Source of the DNA: Dioscorea cayenensis subsp. rotundata
Lineage: Eukaryota > Streptophyta > Magnoliopsida > Dioscoreales > Dioscoreaceae
NCBI RefSeq assembly: GCF_009730915.1
Contig: NW_024087259.1
Coordinates: 62,001-126,000, forward strand
Direction of reading: 5' to 3'
Length of the DNA: 64,000 bases
A program made the position numbers and the translations under genes. Shown in pieces: positions 26,617 to 37,870 of the stretch. The notes under the pieces are model-generated. The model made no database searches and was not told the DNA's origin. It was given only the letters and a program-made list of their open reading frames with translations. Position 1 is the stretch's first letter. Every line of letters begins with the position of its first letter.

Positions 26617-28590
26617 ATGCTATTTGTGCCGGTTGTGGAGACCTTAGCTGAATTGAAAGATAACATGACCCCTAGACACTGGGAGATTATTCGAAAGACA
26701 CCGTTTGCAGCGTTCACTGAGATGGAAGCTATATACCAAGAGAGGGCCCTTCTTGATTCTCTTTTGCAAAGATACGATGGTCGCACTGATAAATTCGAGG
26801 ATCGGGGAAAGCTCTGTGAGTTTCGAGACCTCGAGATGTGGCCCTCGTTCTTGAGTCCGCGTTGCGATGGCGGCGCGAGTGGTCTTCGGAAGAAGAAAAC
26901 CGGTCGGCGTTCGAAAGGGCGGTATCTATCAAAGACCTACGAGAGGCAGAGACTCCGTCGAGAGCGCTCAGTGCGACTTGTTCGACGAGAGGGAGAAGAA
27001 TATAATTTTGTCAAACTCGATGGTGTACCTCATGGGGACGATCCTCTTCCCAAATACATCATGCTCGGTTCGAGGCTGGATCGTTGATTACGTCGATGAT
27101 CTACCCGGCCCGTGGGGCGTCTGGCGTGGGCGCGTCGCGGCCTTGCAGTGGCTTATGGAGGATATTCCACGGCGGTTTGCCCGAGTCTGAGATAGATCTG
27201 TCGGGGAAGAAAACCCGACCACGAGATGCGTTAAAGGGTTGCTCGGTCGGCTTAGCGTGCGGTTTCTGGTGGCCGGAGCAGGGGAAGAAAGTCCGTTTCG
27301 GCGAGATCCCAGGATCTTTGTGCTACGGTGAAAGTACTTCAGGAAAGCGGCGGCGGTGAAACCGACTTGTCGTCGCTCGATGTAAAGAGGTAATAAATCG
27401 TGAGACGATGTTTAACATAAGTCTTTAATGTTTAAACATTTTTATTTAGCGTTTAACTTTAGTATTCTACGGTTTAACTATTATTAAATGCTGCTTTTAA
27501 ATATTTTGTTCTCCGTTTAATTATATTCTATAACGTTTAAATATATAAACACTCTGTTTTAAATATAGTTTTTATAGTTTAAAATGAATGATTTATTTGA
27601 AATTGTTTGGTTTACATATGTTAGTTTCTTGAAAATTTTGGATTCGTGAATCTTTGAAGAAGAAATATTTGTTGAGAGCGACAGAAGCGGATGGATGCTA
27701 TTCTTTCGGGAACCGCTTGCTCGAAGAAGAGATGAGAAGGCGGCCTCTGTCGTGCAGCGTTGGGCCCTGGTTCTCCTACTTCCAGACCCACGCGGCGCAC
27801 GCGTTCCTCGGCCAGGAGGCCCTCCCCTACCGCGCGGTTTGACAACCCCCTACCCGCGACAGCGGTCCCCGATTGTGGCGTGACCCCCAGACCGTGGCGG
27901 CTCCTCCGGCCCAGTGGCGGCCCACGGTGACATTAGGCGAAGATGTCGCATGACTCTTATCTGGCGTGCGGATATTGATGGCCAAGGTTTCCTCGGCATC
28001 GCTCGTGTTGAGGCAGCTGGAAGGGCGTTCGCGGCCAGTGCGCCGTCCCTCGAACCATGTAAGGATGTTATGCGGTTGATGTTGTCGTGCAGTCGTCCCG
28101 CGTCGAAGCCGAGACACAATCCAGCAACAAGAACGACCATGTAAGGATGTATGCTGCGGTTGATCTTTGTCGCCATCGTCCCGCGTCGAAGGAAGATGAT
28201 CTTTGAAGACCCCGAAGCCAGAAGCGGCGAGAGAGATGATCGAGCCCGATAAAAAAATGGGACGGGAGCTGGCTCGGGAAAACTTTTATTCGAAGAAGAA
28301 GAAATGGGTTGGCACTGAGTCGTCTTATACATCTGACGAGGAGTTGATGAGGATCTTCCTCGACTTATCTATAGGGCCGGAGTAAGTTTAAAGTTTTTTA
28401 TGATATTGTTTAAAGGTTTTTGTTATAGTGTTTTAACTGATTTTTCTAATAGTGTTTAATGCCTTTATGTTATCATTTTACTTTTATGCTTAACGTTTAA
28501 TTATATATAATATCATGTAACGATTGATAATATCGTTTAAATATTCTGATATGAGTGCTTATTATATACATTATCGTTTAACCTCGATGA
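26400..28590 (+). repeat. GTTTAA-rich intron-like blocks, left Ulp1-type gene
   Basis: Three AT-rich blocks (about 26400-26540, 27405-27580, 28385-28590) consist of loosely spaced repeats of (T)GTTTAA(A) every 15-25 bp. The second and third begin right after plausible donors (GAG|GTAATA, GGA|GTAAGT). The motif is on the sense strand of the gene. The counterpart blocks in the right arm carry the motif on the minus strand, often as GCTTAA. Confidence 0.6.
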
Positions 28591-29255
28591 CTATCGTGTG
28601 GAGGAATGACTACTGTGAGCACCGCGCGACAAATTATACCTGATGCTTGAGGGAAGGAGATTGTCGTGTGATGATGTGATGGGCGCTTTTCGTGTCATGT
28701 ACTGAAAAGTCGTGACGAAAACCGTATCCTTACAAAGCGCCTCCGTCACCCGAGACCGCTTGCGCTTTTTATGTCAGCGAGGGCGACCTTTGCGTGAAAC
28801 AATTATGGCTATGGTCGGGGGATGTTGTCGCTTGACCTGCGTAAGTTCAAATTGTCGTCCTCCCAGAGTAATCATGAATGGCCCACTTCCATGTAGGTAA
28901 GTCACGGACGATGATAAAGCAAGAATCGTCGTTATTCTTACATGTCAGGGAGCGATAAGAAACAGCGTTGGACATGGTAAGTTCTTTAATTATGTCAGAT
29001 TAATATACATTTTGGTATTTAATCGGTATTCTAATCTCGACTTGCGTATCTCGACAGCGGAATCTATTCGACAATTGTGTCGATATGGAGTTGGCGAGTC
29101 GGCTGACAACGAAAGTACCGGCTCGTCGCGACTTGGAAACCCGCGCAAAAACAAGGGCGTCGATTGCGCGATCTCGTCATGCGGTTTATCGAGCGATTAC
29201 TTTGAGGTGAGAAGTTACGGCTACAGCGAGACGAGGCGTTCCTTACCTCGAGATT
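26617..29255 (+). pseudogene. Broken DUF1985/Ulp1-protease-like gene, left MULE copy
   Basis: Recognisable fragments in order: NMTPRHWEIIRKTPFAAFTE (26665-26724, DUF1985-like start); CRCDGG-type and KKKTG residues near 26870; LFPNTSCSVRGWIVDYVDDL (about 27047-27106); after an intron with donor GAG|GTAATAAA, a proline/arginine-rich low-complexity part; KKWVGTE..YTSDEELMRIF (about 28300-28355); MLEGRRLSCDDVMGAFRVMY (about 28643-28702); HVVV..SYMSGSDKKQRWTW (about 28885-28977, His region); and LGNPRKNKGVDCAI (29128-29172), which is the Cys-containing end of a C48 cysteine protease. The fragments fall in different frames with stops between them, so the gene is non-functional as written. Family knowledge: Ulp1-type SUMO-protease-like genes are carried by some plant MULEs. 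DUF1985 is my best match by pattern, not a database result. Confidence 0.6.
28057..28200 (+). repeat. Two-copy ~80-bp direct repeat inside the left Ulp1-type gene
   Basis: CCATGTAAGGATGT...GCGGTTGAT...CGTCCCGCGTCGAAG occurs at about 28056 and again at about 28137, about 80 bp apart. The right arm shows a related double at about 36116-36240 (ACATGGTT..TTGTTGTG..GGGATTGT), so the duplication predates the split of the two copies. Confidence 0.6.
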
Positions 29256-29688
29256 AAGGTATTTTACGCATACTCAGGAGGGAGGCGTGTAGGTGTCATA
29301 GCGAGGGGTCGATCGCGAGCGGGTTAAATTTTGTTTTGAAAGAACATGTCTTGTATATCCGAATGTCGATTTTGTTTTCAAATGTAAATCGGACAAATTC
29401 AATTCATTGTTTTTCGTGTTCGAAGGCGTGACTTGTATATCTTAATGTAAATTTTGTTTGTTTTGAATTGTAAAGCAGGTTAAATTCCATTCAGTTTCAT
29501 TTAATTGTTTAATTTACGTTCTAATTATGTACATTTCACTTTCATTGTTTAAATATACTATATACCGTTTAAACATCAGTTGAAATATTTCAAATTACAG
29601 TGTATCCGTTTAAAATAAAAATGTCTCTGTTTAAATATGGAAAGTTGCCCATCAATACACAATGTTTTCTGCATCGTCGATCGACTTA
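29256..29688. other. Junction between 3' ends of left Ulp1-type and transposase genes
   Basis: AT-rich sequence between two convergent broken genes. It includes two copies of an AATGT(A/C)(G/A)ATTTTGTTT-like phrase (about 29363 and 29444) and a plus-strand GTTTAA block (29507-29640). Probably 3' UTR material of the element's genes. Confidence 0.4.
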
Positions 29689-32338
29689 TTAACAATGCCT
29701 GAGTCGGCGACAGTTTCGTTCTAGATCGTCGGTGTGACCGGATTCATGGCGGCTAGTGCGATGTAACTTCGCGGGACGTCGAGCGCTTGCTACTCGATCC
29801 TCTTTCAGTCTAGGCCGCCCGGGCTGCCTTCTCGTCGCGAGCGGTCTCAGCGAAAGCTTCCGATTTTTAGATGCGAAAGCTGTCATCGTCGATCGGGTAT
29901 GGGGAATATAGCTTCCTTATGCGCCCGGTTTCTAATTATCGACGGTGAAGTACCGCTAATAAATCGATGTGCGTTGGTGTGCATGCGTTATTCTTTGCAT
30001 GAGCGTGTTTCTGCAAGGGATACCATAAACTTGCCACCTTCGACGTGAACAAGTTCGATGGCTAGATCCAGCGAGTTCTTTCTGTTGGTCGATCGGGTTA
30101 CGTAACGATCATCGACACGACGACCAACTACGAAGATTTGGGTTGTCCTCGACAATGATCTCTACCTTGGAATGTATGTTTGGGCGTAAGTAGGTCTCCC
30201 GTTTGTTACGCTTGCTCCGCCGGGATTTACATAACTTGTCGCGTCGACTTGAACACAGCGAAATAAGGTTAAACAAAGACAGCGATGGTTAAATAATTTG
30301 TAAACATGTTTAAACATTATTGTAAATACTTAAGCGAAAGGATTAATATTTAAAGTCAGACAAGTGTAATTAAACAAATATTGGGAATGTTTAAAGGGTA
30401 ACACTAAATGTTAAGTGTAAACCAACATTTTGCGAGACCTTATGGAGTCGACCCGTTTTCATCAGCGGTAAATGACGAGCTTCCTTGATCAAGCATTGAG
30501 CGACTCAGCGACGTTTGAATACATCTACGCTGACGATCACCTCCGAGCCGGATAATTCGACCCGATGTGCCGTATCAGGTTTATTAGTCGACCCGGTGAT
30601 GAGCTTGCGGGTGATGTGGCACTGCGATTCATTCAGCGGTATCGTCGAAATCTTTAGCCGTGGATGCCCAGCGCAATGCGGAAGCGTATAGACCCGACAC
30701 TCCTCCTCGATGCCTTCCCAAGTCGGCGTTGGCTTTCATAAAATTGGCCTCGAATGTCGAAGATAGTATGCGTGTGGCGAAGAAGGAAGACTCTACGCAA
30801 TTCGCTCGCTGAGGCCCTTGGACTCGTCCAGACCGAAGGTAATTATCTCATGATAATCTCCATCCTCAGTGTAAGGCATCGCCCTAACTTAGATATGAGA
30901 CCAAGTCGATTGGTATCGGTCTCGTTGTCGACTATACTGAAGGCGGCGTGGAAAAAACCATTGTTTCCATCTTTCCTGTGGCACTGGTGGTGTGCCCGAT
31001 ATTTTCCAAGGAGGTGGGTACCGTCGAGCATCAGTTGACACTGCAAGCCCTCTTGAATCCCATGATACTGTTGAAAGAAAGAATGCGTTTAAAAGCGATC
31101 ACCATCTCTTTCCCGCGATTACTGCTGCAAGGTTGTCTCGAGCACCTTATCCACATACCAAAGCAAGCGATCATGAGTGGAGATGTCAGCTGCCCAGTCG
31201 AGGACCACCGAGGCGTGCTCTTTTTTCCCAACCAAACTGCTTGTATGGTATGTGGACACCATGTTCCCATGACGTGTCGCTACGAATGTCGATGGCCTTG
31301 TCTGAGGGGCGGTCGCTGAGCCACAGATCACTCGTGCGCTAACCCCAGTTTTTGGTCGCTTTTCGGATGTGACGCCCTGAACCTATGCCACCACACTTAA
31401 GTGTGTGAGGTTGATTGTCTTGATTCTAAAAAGTATTTTTTTGTTATACTCTTTTTTGATCGTGAAGGCGCGAGCAACTGACCATCGGTAGCATTCCGCG
31501 ATCGCTCGATGTTTTTCGTTCTTTATGAATTTGAAGTCAAAAATTCCTTTTGATTGCATGATTTTGATACATCACTGAAATGTTCGACACCGTCAAAAGC
31601 GTTGATCGATATCGATGACAACCCTTGAGATGATCGGCGAGGAAGGAAGACATCCCAGCAGCGTCGAGGGTCGCGATGGAGATGATTGGGAGCACTCTGC
31701 AAATCTGAATTCACGCCCTGACACTTGATCGAATAGAAAGATCAATATATTAAGCGGAGAATATAATGTTTAAGTGATAATGACAATATTTAAGCGTTAA
31801 ATTAAATACTTAGCGATTAACTAATAACGTAAGCGACTAGTACAAGATGTTAACCCGATAGCGGACATATTTAAACAATAATGACCCCAGAACCAGTTGG
31901 AATAATTAAAAGAAAAGTAACTTCTGAGCGGGTAAACCTCGTTTTCATTTAGGATCGGCGATGACACATTTTTACGTCTCGACGACGAGATCAACTTCTG
32001 ACACATTTTGAAGATGGAGTGGGACGTGACACGTCCATTGAAGTCGACATCGTTTTCTATTGGGCGAACCGTTTTATATCCATTTGGTGTGATGAACTTA
32101 ACACTGATAAGAGAAACTTGAGGACCCCAGTGGCTCGCGTATCTCATTAACACCAACTCCCAGAAAGTAGAGGCAGTGAACATTGGCACTCTTCCTCCCG
32201 ATTTGAATCTAGCGATACCACGAGACTCTCCATAATATATCGTGAGAAAGCCAGATACGTGCAGACCAAATGAAATGAGAGAAGCGAAAATTCTTTATTT
32301 CGCCCGTCGTCGAAAACTCTCATAATACTTGAAATCAT
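29689..32338 (-). pseudogene. Broken MuDR-type (MULE) transposase, left copy
   Basis: Reads outward from the centre on the minus strand. Fragments in order: IARFKSGGRVPMFTASTFWE / YASHWGPQVSLISVKFITPN (32215-32075, N-terminal part inside the loop); an intron-like GTTTAA block (31850-31735); KNEKHRAIAECYRW-like sequence and RAFTIKKEYNKK..ESRQS (about 31560-31410, MuDR DNA-binding domain); LMLDGTHLLGKYR (31031-30993) and KDGNNGFFHAAFSIVDNETD (30975-30916), the core of the MULE DDE domain; a second intron-like block (30430-30240); and KNRKLSLRPLATRRQPGRPR (29871-29812) with a following His/Cys-rich knuckle remnant. Frames shift between fragments, so it cannot make a transposase. Identification as MULE is firm from the DDE core. 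Confidence 0.75.
31591..32300 (-). other. Unpaired loop of the MULE palindrome
   Basis: The only part of the 13-kb element with no inverted partner that I can find. On the minus strand it encodes the transposase N-terminus (frame 31821-32189, best-preserved frame in the element) plus a GTTTAA intron-like block. It therefore belongs to the left transposase copy, and the right copy appears to lack its N-terminal part. Confidence 0.6.
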
Positions 32339-34270
32339 GCGATCAAAGGAATTTTTGACTTCAAATTCATAAAACGAAAAACATGCCAGTATTTGTGGAA
32401 TCTTGACTGGAGTGGTTGTCGTTGGGCATTACATGCGTCAAAAGAGTATAACAAAAATACTTTCGAGAATCAAGACAATCGACAATCAGCTTGCGGTGGT
32501 GGCGTAGGTTAAGCGTCACGTCAAAGCGTCGAAAAATGGGTTAGCGCCTGCAGTGATTGGAAGCTCGAGGGCCGAAATCCCTTATGCAAGGCCGTCGACG
32601 TTCGAGAAGGGCATGTTGCGGGAACATGGTGTCCAGCATACCATACTAGCGAGCTTGGTTGGGAGAAAGAGCATGCCGGGTGATCCTCGGCGGCGATGGC
32701 ATCTCTGACTACGTTGTTTGCTTTGAGTATGTGGATAAAAGTCACTGAGAAAAATCCGGCGGCGTTGTGATGCGTGGAAAGAGGCGGTGATCGTTTTTAA
32801 GCGTGCATTCTTTTTCTTTTACGTTAGCGTGTATTGTCAGGATTGAGAGAGACTTGCGAGCGCTACTTTATTTCTCGATGGTACATGCGCCTCCTTGGAA
32901 AATATTGGGGTACACTCTTGGGTGCGAGGGAAAGATGGAAACAATAGTTTTTCGCGTCGCCTTGGGGTATAGTCGAGCGAGCGAGACCCGATGCCAATTG
33001 GACTTGGTTCGTATCTAAGTTAGGCGATGCCTTATACGAGGATGGAGATTGTCGTGAGATAATTACTGCCGTTAGTCGGACGGTCGAGGGAGCCTTGTGA
33101 GTATGATTGCGAAATCTTTCATGCTTCGCCACATGCGTACTATCTTCGACATTTGGAGCCGATTTTATGAAAAGCGATGTCGAGACTTGGGAAGGCGTTG
33201 AGGGAAGAAGTCTTGATGCATATGCTTCCGCGTTGCGTGGGCATCCACGGCTAAGATTTCGATGATACAGAGTGAATGAGCTGCGAGGCCGCATCGCACC
33301 GAAGCTCATCACTTTGGTTGATTAATACGTCGGATATGGCACGTTGGTGTGGATGCTCTGACGGGAGGGTGATCGTTGGGGTGAGATGTATTCAAGCGTC
33401 GGCGGGTCGTTCGATGCTTGGATCGAGGAAGCTCGTCGTTTCTGGGTGGCCGAAAATGGTCGACTCCGTAAGATGCTGCAGATGTTGGTTTACACTTAAC
33501 ATTTAGTGTAAGCGCTTACTAAACATTCTCGATCTTTGTTTAATTACACTTATCGACTTTAAATATTAATCCTTTCGTTTAAATATTTCTGATAATGTTT
33601 CGAAACATGTTCTGAATTATTTAACACGTATTTGTCTTTGTTTAACCTTATTTGCGAGTTGAGTTGATCGCATGTTATGTAGCCGGGCGTGAGCAAGCGA
33701 GACAAATGGAGACCTACTTATGCCCGGACATCACGATCGGTAGAGATCGTTTGTTGAGGGCGGCGAAATCTTCGTGTTGGTCGTTGTGTCGATGATCGTT
33801 CTGAAGTGATCGACCGGTCGCGGCGAGCTTCGGTGAATCTCACCATCGAACTTGTTCGTAGCCGAAGTGGAAAGTTTATGGTATCCCTTACTGAAGACAC
33901 GCTTGCGCGTGACAATGCGAGGCAGACGCAGCGGCGTGCATCGATTTATTGGCGGGTGCCACGCGTCGACAATTACTGGCGGCGTGCAAAGAGCTATATT
34001 CCCCATGCGAAGCGATGGCGAGGCCTTGCCCGGAAATCGTGAGCTTCGTTCTGCGACCGCGTGTTCGAGAAGGCGAGCTGGGCGGCCTGAGGCGAAAAGA
34101 GGATCAGTCGCCAGCGTTTTGATGTCCGATGAGTTACGTGCGGCCCGGTGTGCCATGGATCCAGTCGCGATTGGCCGATCTTGTAATAACGCGTCAGCCG
34201 CAGGCATTGTAAATAAGCCGGCGATGACATGGAAAGCATTGTGTATTGATGGGCGACTTTTCCATATTTA
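32300..34270 (+). pseudogene. Broken MuDR-type transposase, right copy
   Basis: Reads outward on the plus strand and mirrors the left copy. Fragments: EFLTSNS-like and VKRV.QKYF.ESRQS (32350-32490, DNA-binding domain); remnants of the GTHLLGKYRGTLLGA DDE start around 32880-32925; DANWTWFVSKLGDALYEDGD-like sequence (about 32985-33048); SPHAYYLRHLE (about 33125-33155); LGKALREE (about 33188-33211); WLINTSDMARW (about 33310-33345); then a GTTTAA block (33495-33660) and a SWIM-like region (33830-34060). Several frameshifts and stops. No N-terminal segment precedes 32300 on this strand. Non-functional as written. Confidence 0.68.
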
Positions 34271-34800
34271 AACTCTTACTCTTTCATGCAATTGAATGTA
34301 TTTAAGCGAGAGACGTTGTTATTTTTAAGCGGATCTAGCTGTAATTTTGAAACATTTATTGATGTGTAAATGATATATGGTATATTTAATGATAGAAGCG
34401 GAAATATACTGCGATTCTGACGTAAATTAAACAATGAAATGGCCCAGATGAGCAGCAGTGCCATATTTAAAAGCTGTTCTCATGACATATGGCATGACGT
34501 CCCCTCCTTAAGTATCACGGGTAGTAACATATGTCGAAATATTTACAAAAGAGAAACATTGTTTCTAAAAGAAACAGTGTGTGTGATGATCGACGACTTT
34601 TTCGTATTTAAACTCTTACTCTTCTGATGAATGCGTTTATTTAACAAGAAGCGGTGTTATTTTAAGCGGATACTGACTTGTAATTTGAAATATTTCAAGC
34701 GATGTTTTAAGCGAGTATATAGTATGTTTTAAACAATGAAAGTGAAATGTACATAATTAGAGCGATAAATTAAAACAATTAAATGAGCGAGATAGAATTT
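34255..34800. repeat. Local duplication specific to the right MULE arm
   Basis: CATATTTAAACTCTTACTCTT at about 34262 recurs as CGTATTTAAACTCTTACTCTT at about 34603, and the following 170 bp (GTTGTTATTTTTAAGCGGAT / GTGTTATTTTAAGCGGATA and so on) match as well. In addition, CTCCTTAAGTATCACGGGTA occurs exactly at 34504-34523 and 35004-35023. Confidence 0.65.
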
Positions 34801-35007
34801 AACACCTTTACAATTCAAAACAAACAAAATTTACGTTAAGATATACAAGTCAGTACTCTTGATCTCGAAAACGATGAATTGAATTTGTCGATTTACGTTT
34901 GAAAACAAAAGGTGACATTCGGATATACTGAGACATGTTCTTAAAACAAAATTTAACCAGCTTGTGGCGACCCCCTTTGTCGTGGACACAGTACCCTACT
35001 CCACTCC

Positions 35008-37870
35008 TTAAGTATCACGGGTAAAATACCTTAGTCCCAGGTGAGGCAGATGCATACTGCTGGTAGCGTAACTTCTCGCCTCAAAGTAATTGCTCGATAA
35101 ACCGCATGGCGTAGATTGCCTTGATCGGCTTCCTTGTTTTAGCGTGGGGTTTCCAAGTGGGTACGCGGCGGGTACTATAGTCGCCCGACTGGCGAACTCC
35201 ATGTCGGCACAATTGTCAGAATGGAGATTCCGTTAGTCGAGATATGCTGAGTCGAGATTAGAATCTCGATTAAATACCAAGCAGATATCGGGATCGGACA
35301 TAATTAAGAACTTACCATGTCCAGCAGATTCTTATCGTTCCCGGACGCGAAGAATAATGCATGTATTCTTGTTTATCATTGTCCGGGACGACGATATAAG
35401 TGGCCGATTCGCTGATTATCGGGAGGATAACATTTGAACCATGCGGGGTTGCGCTGACATCCCCGACCATAGCCGCGCTAATTGTTTCGTAATGGTCGTC
35501 ACCTTTGTCGTATAAAGCTGATGGGCAGGCGCTTCTTGCGCTTAAGGATATGGCTCTTTGCTCGGTGACTTTTGTAGTATGCATCCGAGCAGTCCATCAT
35601 CGTCATGGTGACAATCTCCTTCTCCGCAGCGTGTGTATAATTTATCGCTGTGGTGCTTTCGCGGTCGTGTTCCTCCATGCGGCGATCTTTGAGGTTAGCG
35701 ATACGAGATATAATAAGACCATATTGTAAATATTTAAATGATATTATCAATTGTTTACATGATATTATATATAATTAAGCGTTAAGCGGACAAAGTAAAT
35801 GATAACATAAAAGGCATTAACAGCGCTATTAGAAAATGCGTTAAACACTATAACAAAACCTTTTAAACAATATCATAAAAACTTTAAACTTACCGTCCGT
35901 ACGAGCGAGTTGAGGAAGATCCTCATCGACTCACCTGCGTGTTGTTAAAGGCGACTCGGGCGACCCATTTCTTCTTCTTGGAATAAAGAGTCCGGAAAAT
36001 ACAGTCCCATTTTTATTGGCCTTGATCATCTCTCGTTGACTCGGTCGGGGTACTTGACGTCATCTTCCTTGATCACGGGGGACGATGGCGGCGACATCAT
36101 GCGAGAACACGTCCTTACATGGTTGTTCTTGTTGTGGGATTGTGCATCAGCCGACGTCTTGAGGGGCCAGCGACAACATCAGCAGCATAAACAAAATCAC
36201 TTACATGGTTTCTTGTTGTGGTGGGATTGTCTGCTGAGATGCAATGCTTGTCGGCCGCGCGCGGATGTGTGACAAACTTGGGAGCCAAACCTTCCAGATG
36301 ATGTCGTCATGTCAAATTGACGCCTCGTTCGTCGGTGCCCGGTTATGATTCTTTAGAGGATGGCGCGGTTGGTTGTGAAACGTCCTTGCAGTGCCTCGGC
36401 CACGCTGACAAGCGAAACTCGGACATCAATATGTCGGCATACTGCGTAAGAGTTGCGGTGACACTTCCGCAATGTCGGCGGTGGATATTGCGGTCGGAGA
36501 GGGCTGCCATGGTCGAGGCTGCCGCAATCGGGGCCTGTCGTTGTCGTGGTAGGGGGTTGTTACAATCTGTAGGGGAGGGCTTCTGCGGCGTCGAGGAATC
36601 AGATGCGGCGTGGTGAAATTTTGGAAGTAGGAAGCAGGCGTCAGCCAGCAGCGATGAAAGCTGCCTCTCGTTTCTTCTTTGACCCAGTGGTTCGGGAGGG
36701 CAGCATCCATCAGTGGGTTTGCCCCAACAAATATTTTCTTCTTGACGTTAGCGAACATTCGAGAAACTAACATATGTAAAACGAACAATTTAGGTAGAAA
36801 TCGTTCATTTTAAACACTATAAAACTATATTTAAGCAGGTGTTTATATATTTAAGCGTTATAGAATATAAATTAAGCGGAGAACAAAATATTTTAAACCC
36901 GGTATGAATAATAGTTAAGCGGTAAAATACTAAAGTTAAGCGCTAAATAAAATGTTTTAAACATTAAGACTTATGTTAAACATTGTCGTGATTTATTACC
37001 TCTACATCGACGATGACAAAGTGGTTTCTACCATTTGTAGACTATAGTATCTTCCTTGTAGCGACGGCGTCGCGGGATCTTCTTGAAGCGGACTGCTTCC
37101 CGTTCAGGTCATTTCGTAAACCCGCGTTAAGCCGCGGCCAGAGCAACCCCTTAATGTACCACGTGTTGAGTGCTTCTTCTCGCGCATCTATCGTGCGCTC
37201 GGCGCTGTGGAATATCCTCCAGCCCAAAGCCCCGTTTGCGTCGCTGCGCCCAGTGCATATCGCCCGTGGTGGTAGATGCTCGACGTAATCAGCGATCCGG
37301 TTCGGAATCGAGCGTAGCGTATTTGGGAAGAGGGCTATGCCCGCGAGGTGCAGCATCGGGGAGTTTGACAAGAAATTATCTTTTCTCTACATGGCCGAAC
37401 AAGTTGCGCTGTAGGGTGCTCTGGGTGGGCGTCTGCAGCCAACTGTCTCGTGGGTTTTGATGATACGCTCGCGCCGAGCCGGCGGCCAGGGTTTTCTTCG
37501 TACGAAGACCGCTGTGACGCAGCCGTCGCCCAGCCTATGGACCCGAGCAGGCCACATCTTGAGTGCAGCGTCTTGCGGTCACAGCTTCGTGACTTCCCGA
37601 TCGACGGGTTGTTGAATGCGAGCCGGTCGATGCCTTTGCAAAAGAAGAATCAGAAAGCTACTGCTTGGTATATAGCTTCCGGCTTAGTGAGCAGCGCAAA
37701 GCGGTGTCCGGAGTCGAACTAATCTCCCGGTCAATAGAGTACGTATTGTATCGATTGACTAAAGTGTCATTCTGGGGTGTCATCGAGAATGAGCGTCGCC
37801 CGTTAACTCAACTAGGTGCGACGCCCGTAATCACCGACTGCGGCGATGACGACACATTCGACATGCGGTA
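35008..37870 (-). pseudogene. Broken DUF1985/Ulp1-protease-like gene, right MULE copy
   Basis: Minus-strand counterpart of the left Ulp1-type remnant. Fragments in order: LFPNT.RSIPNRIADYVEHL (about 37334-37275); intron donor GAG|GTAATAAATC (37000); a long low-complexity exon; donor GTAAGTTTAAAG (35894); DNDKQEYMHYSSRPGTIRIC (about 35375-35316, the C48 His/Asp region); donor CATG|GTAAGTTC (35317); and YPLGNPTLKQGS / CGLSSNYFEARSY (35160-35060), where the sequence equivalent to GVDCAI has lost its Cys reading frame. Many stops and shifts. Shared splice-site positions with the left copy show that both derive from one gene. Confidence 0.58.

Larger units (their letters stand above)
25662..31590 (+). 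repeat. Left arm of the MULE inverted repeat
   Basis: Matches 32300-38726 in inverted orientation throughout. Anchor points (left/right): termini 25662/38726; donor AGAGGTAATAAATC 27388/37000; donor GTAAGTTTAAAGTTTTT 28384/35894; donor CATGGTAAGTTCTT 28979/35317; GTTTACACTTAACATTTAGT about 30425/33485; CAAGACAATC about 31415/32480. The near-constant coordinate sum shows collinearity. The difference is mostly extra sequence in the right arm. Confidence 0.85.

Noticed and set aside
33852-34271. 139-codon ORF in the right MULE arm
   Set aside because: Not a gene on its own: it overlaps the frame-shifted SWIM region of the transposase remnant and switches to unrelated translation.
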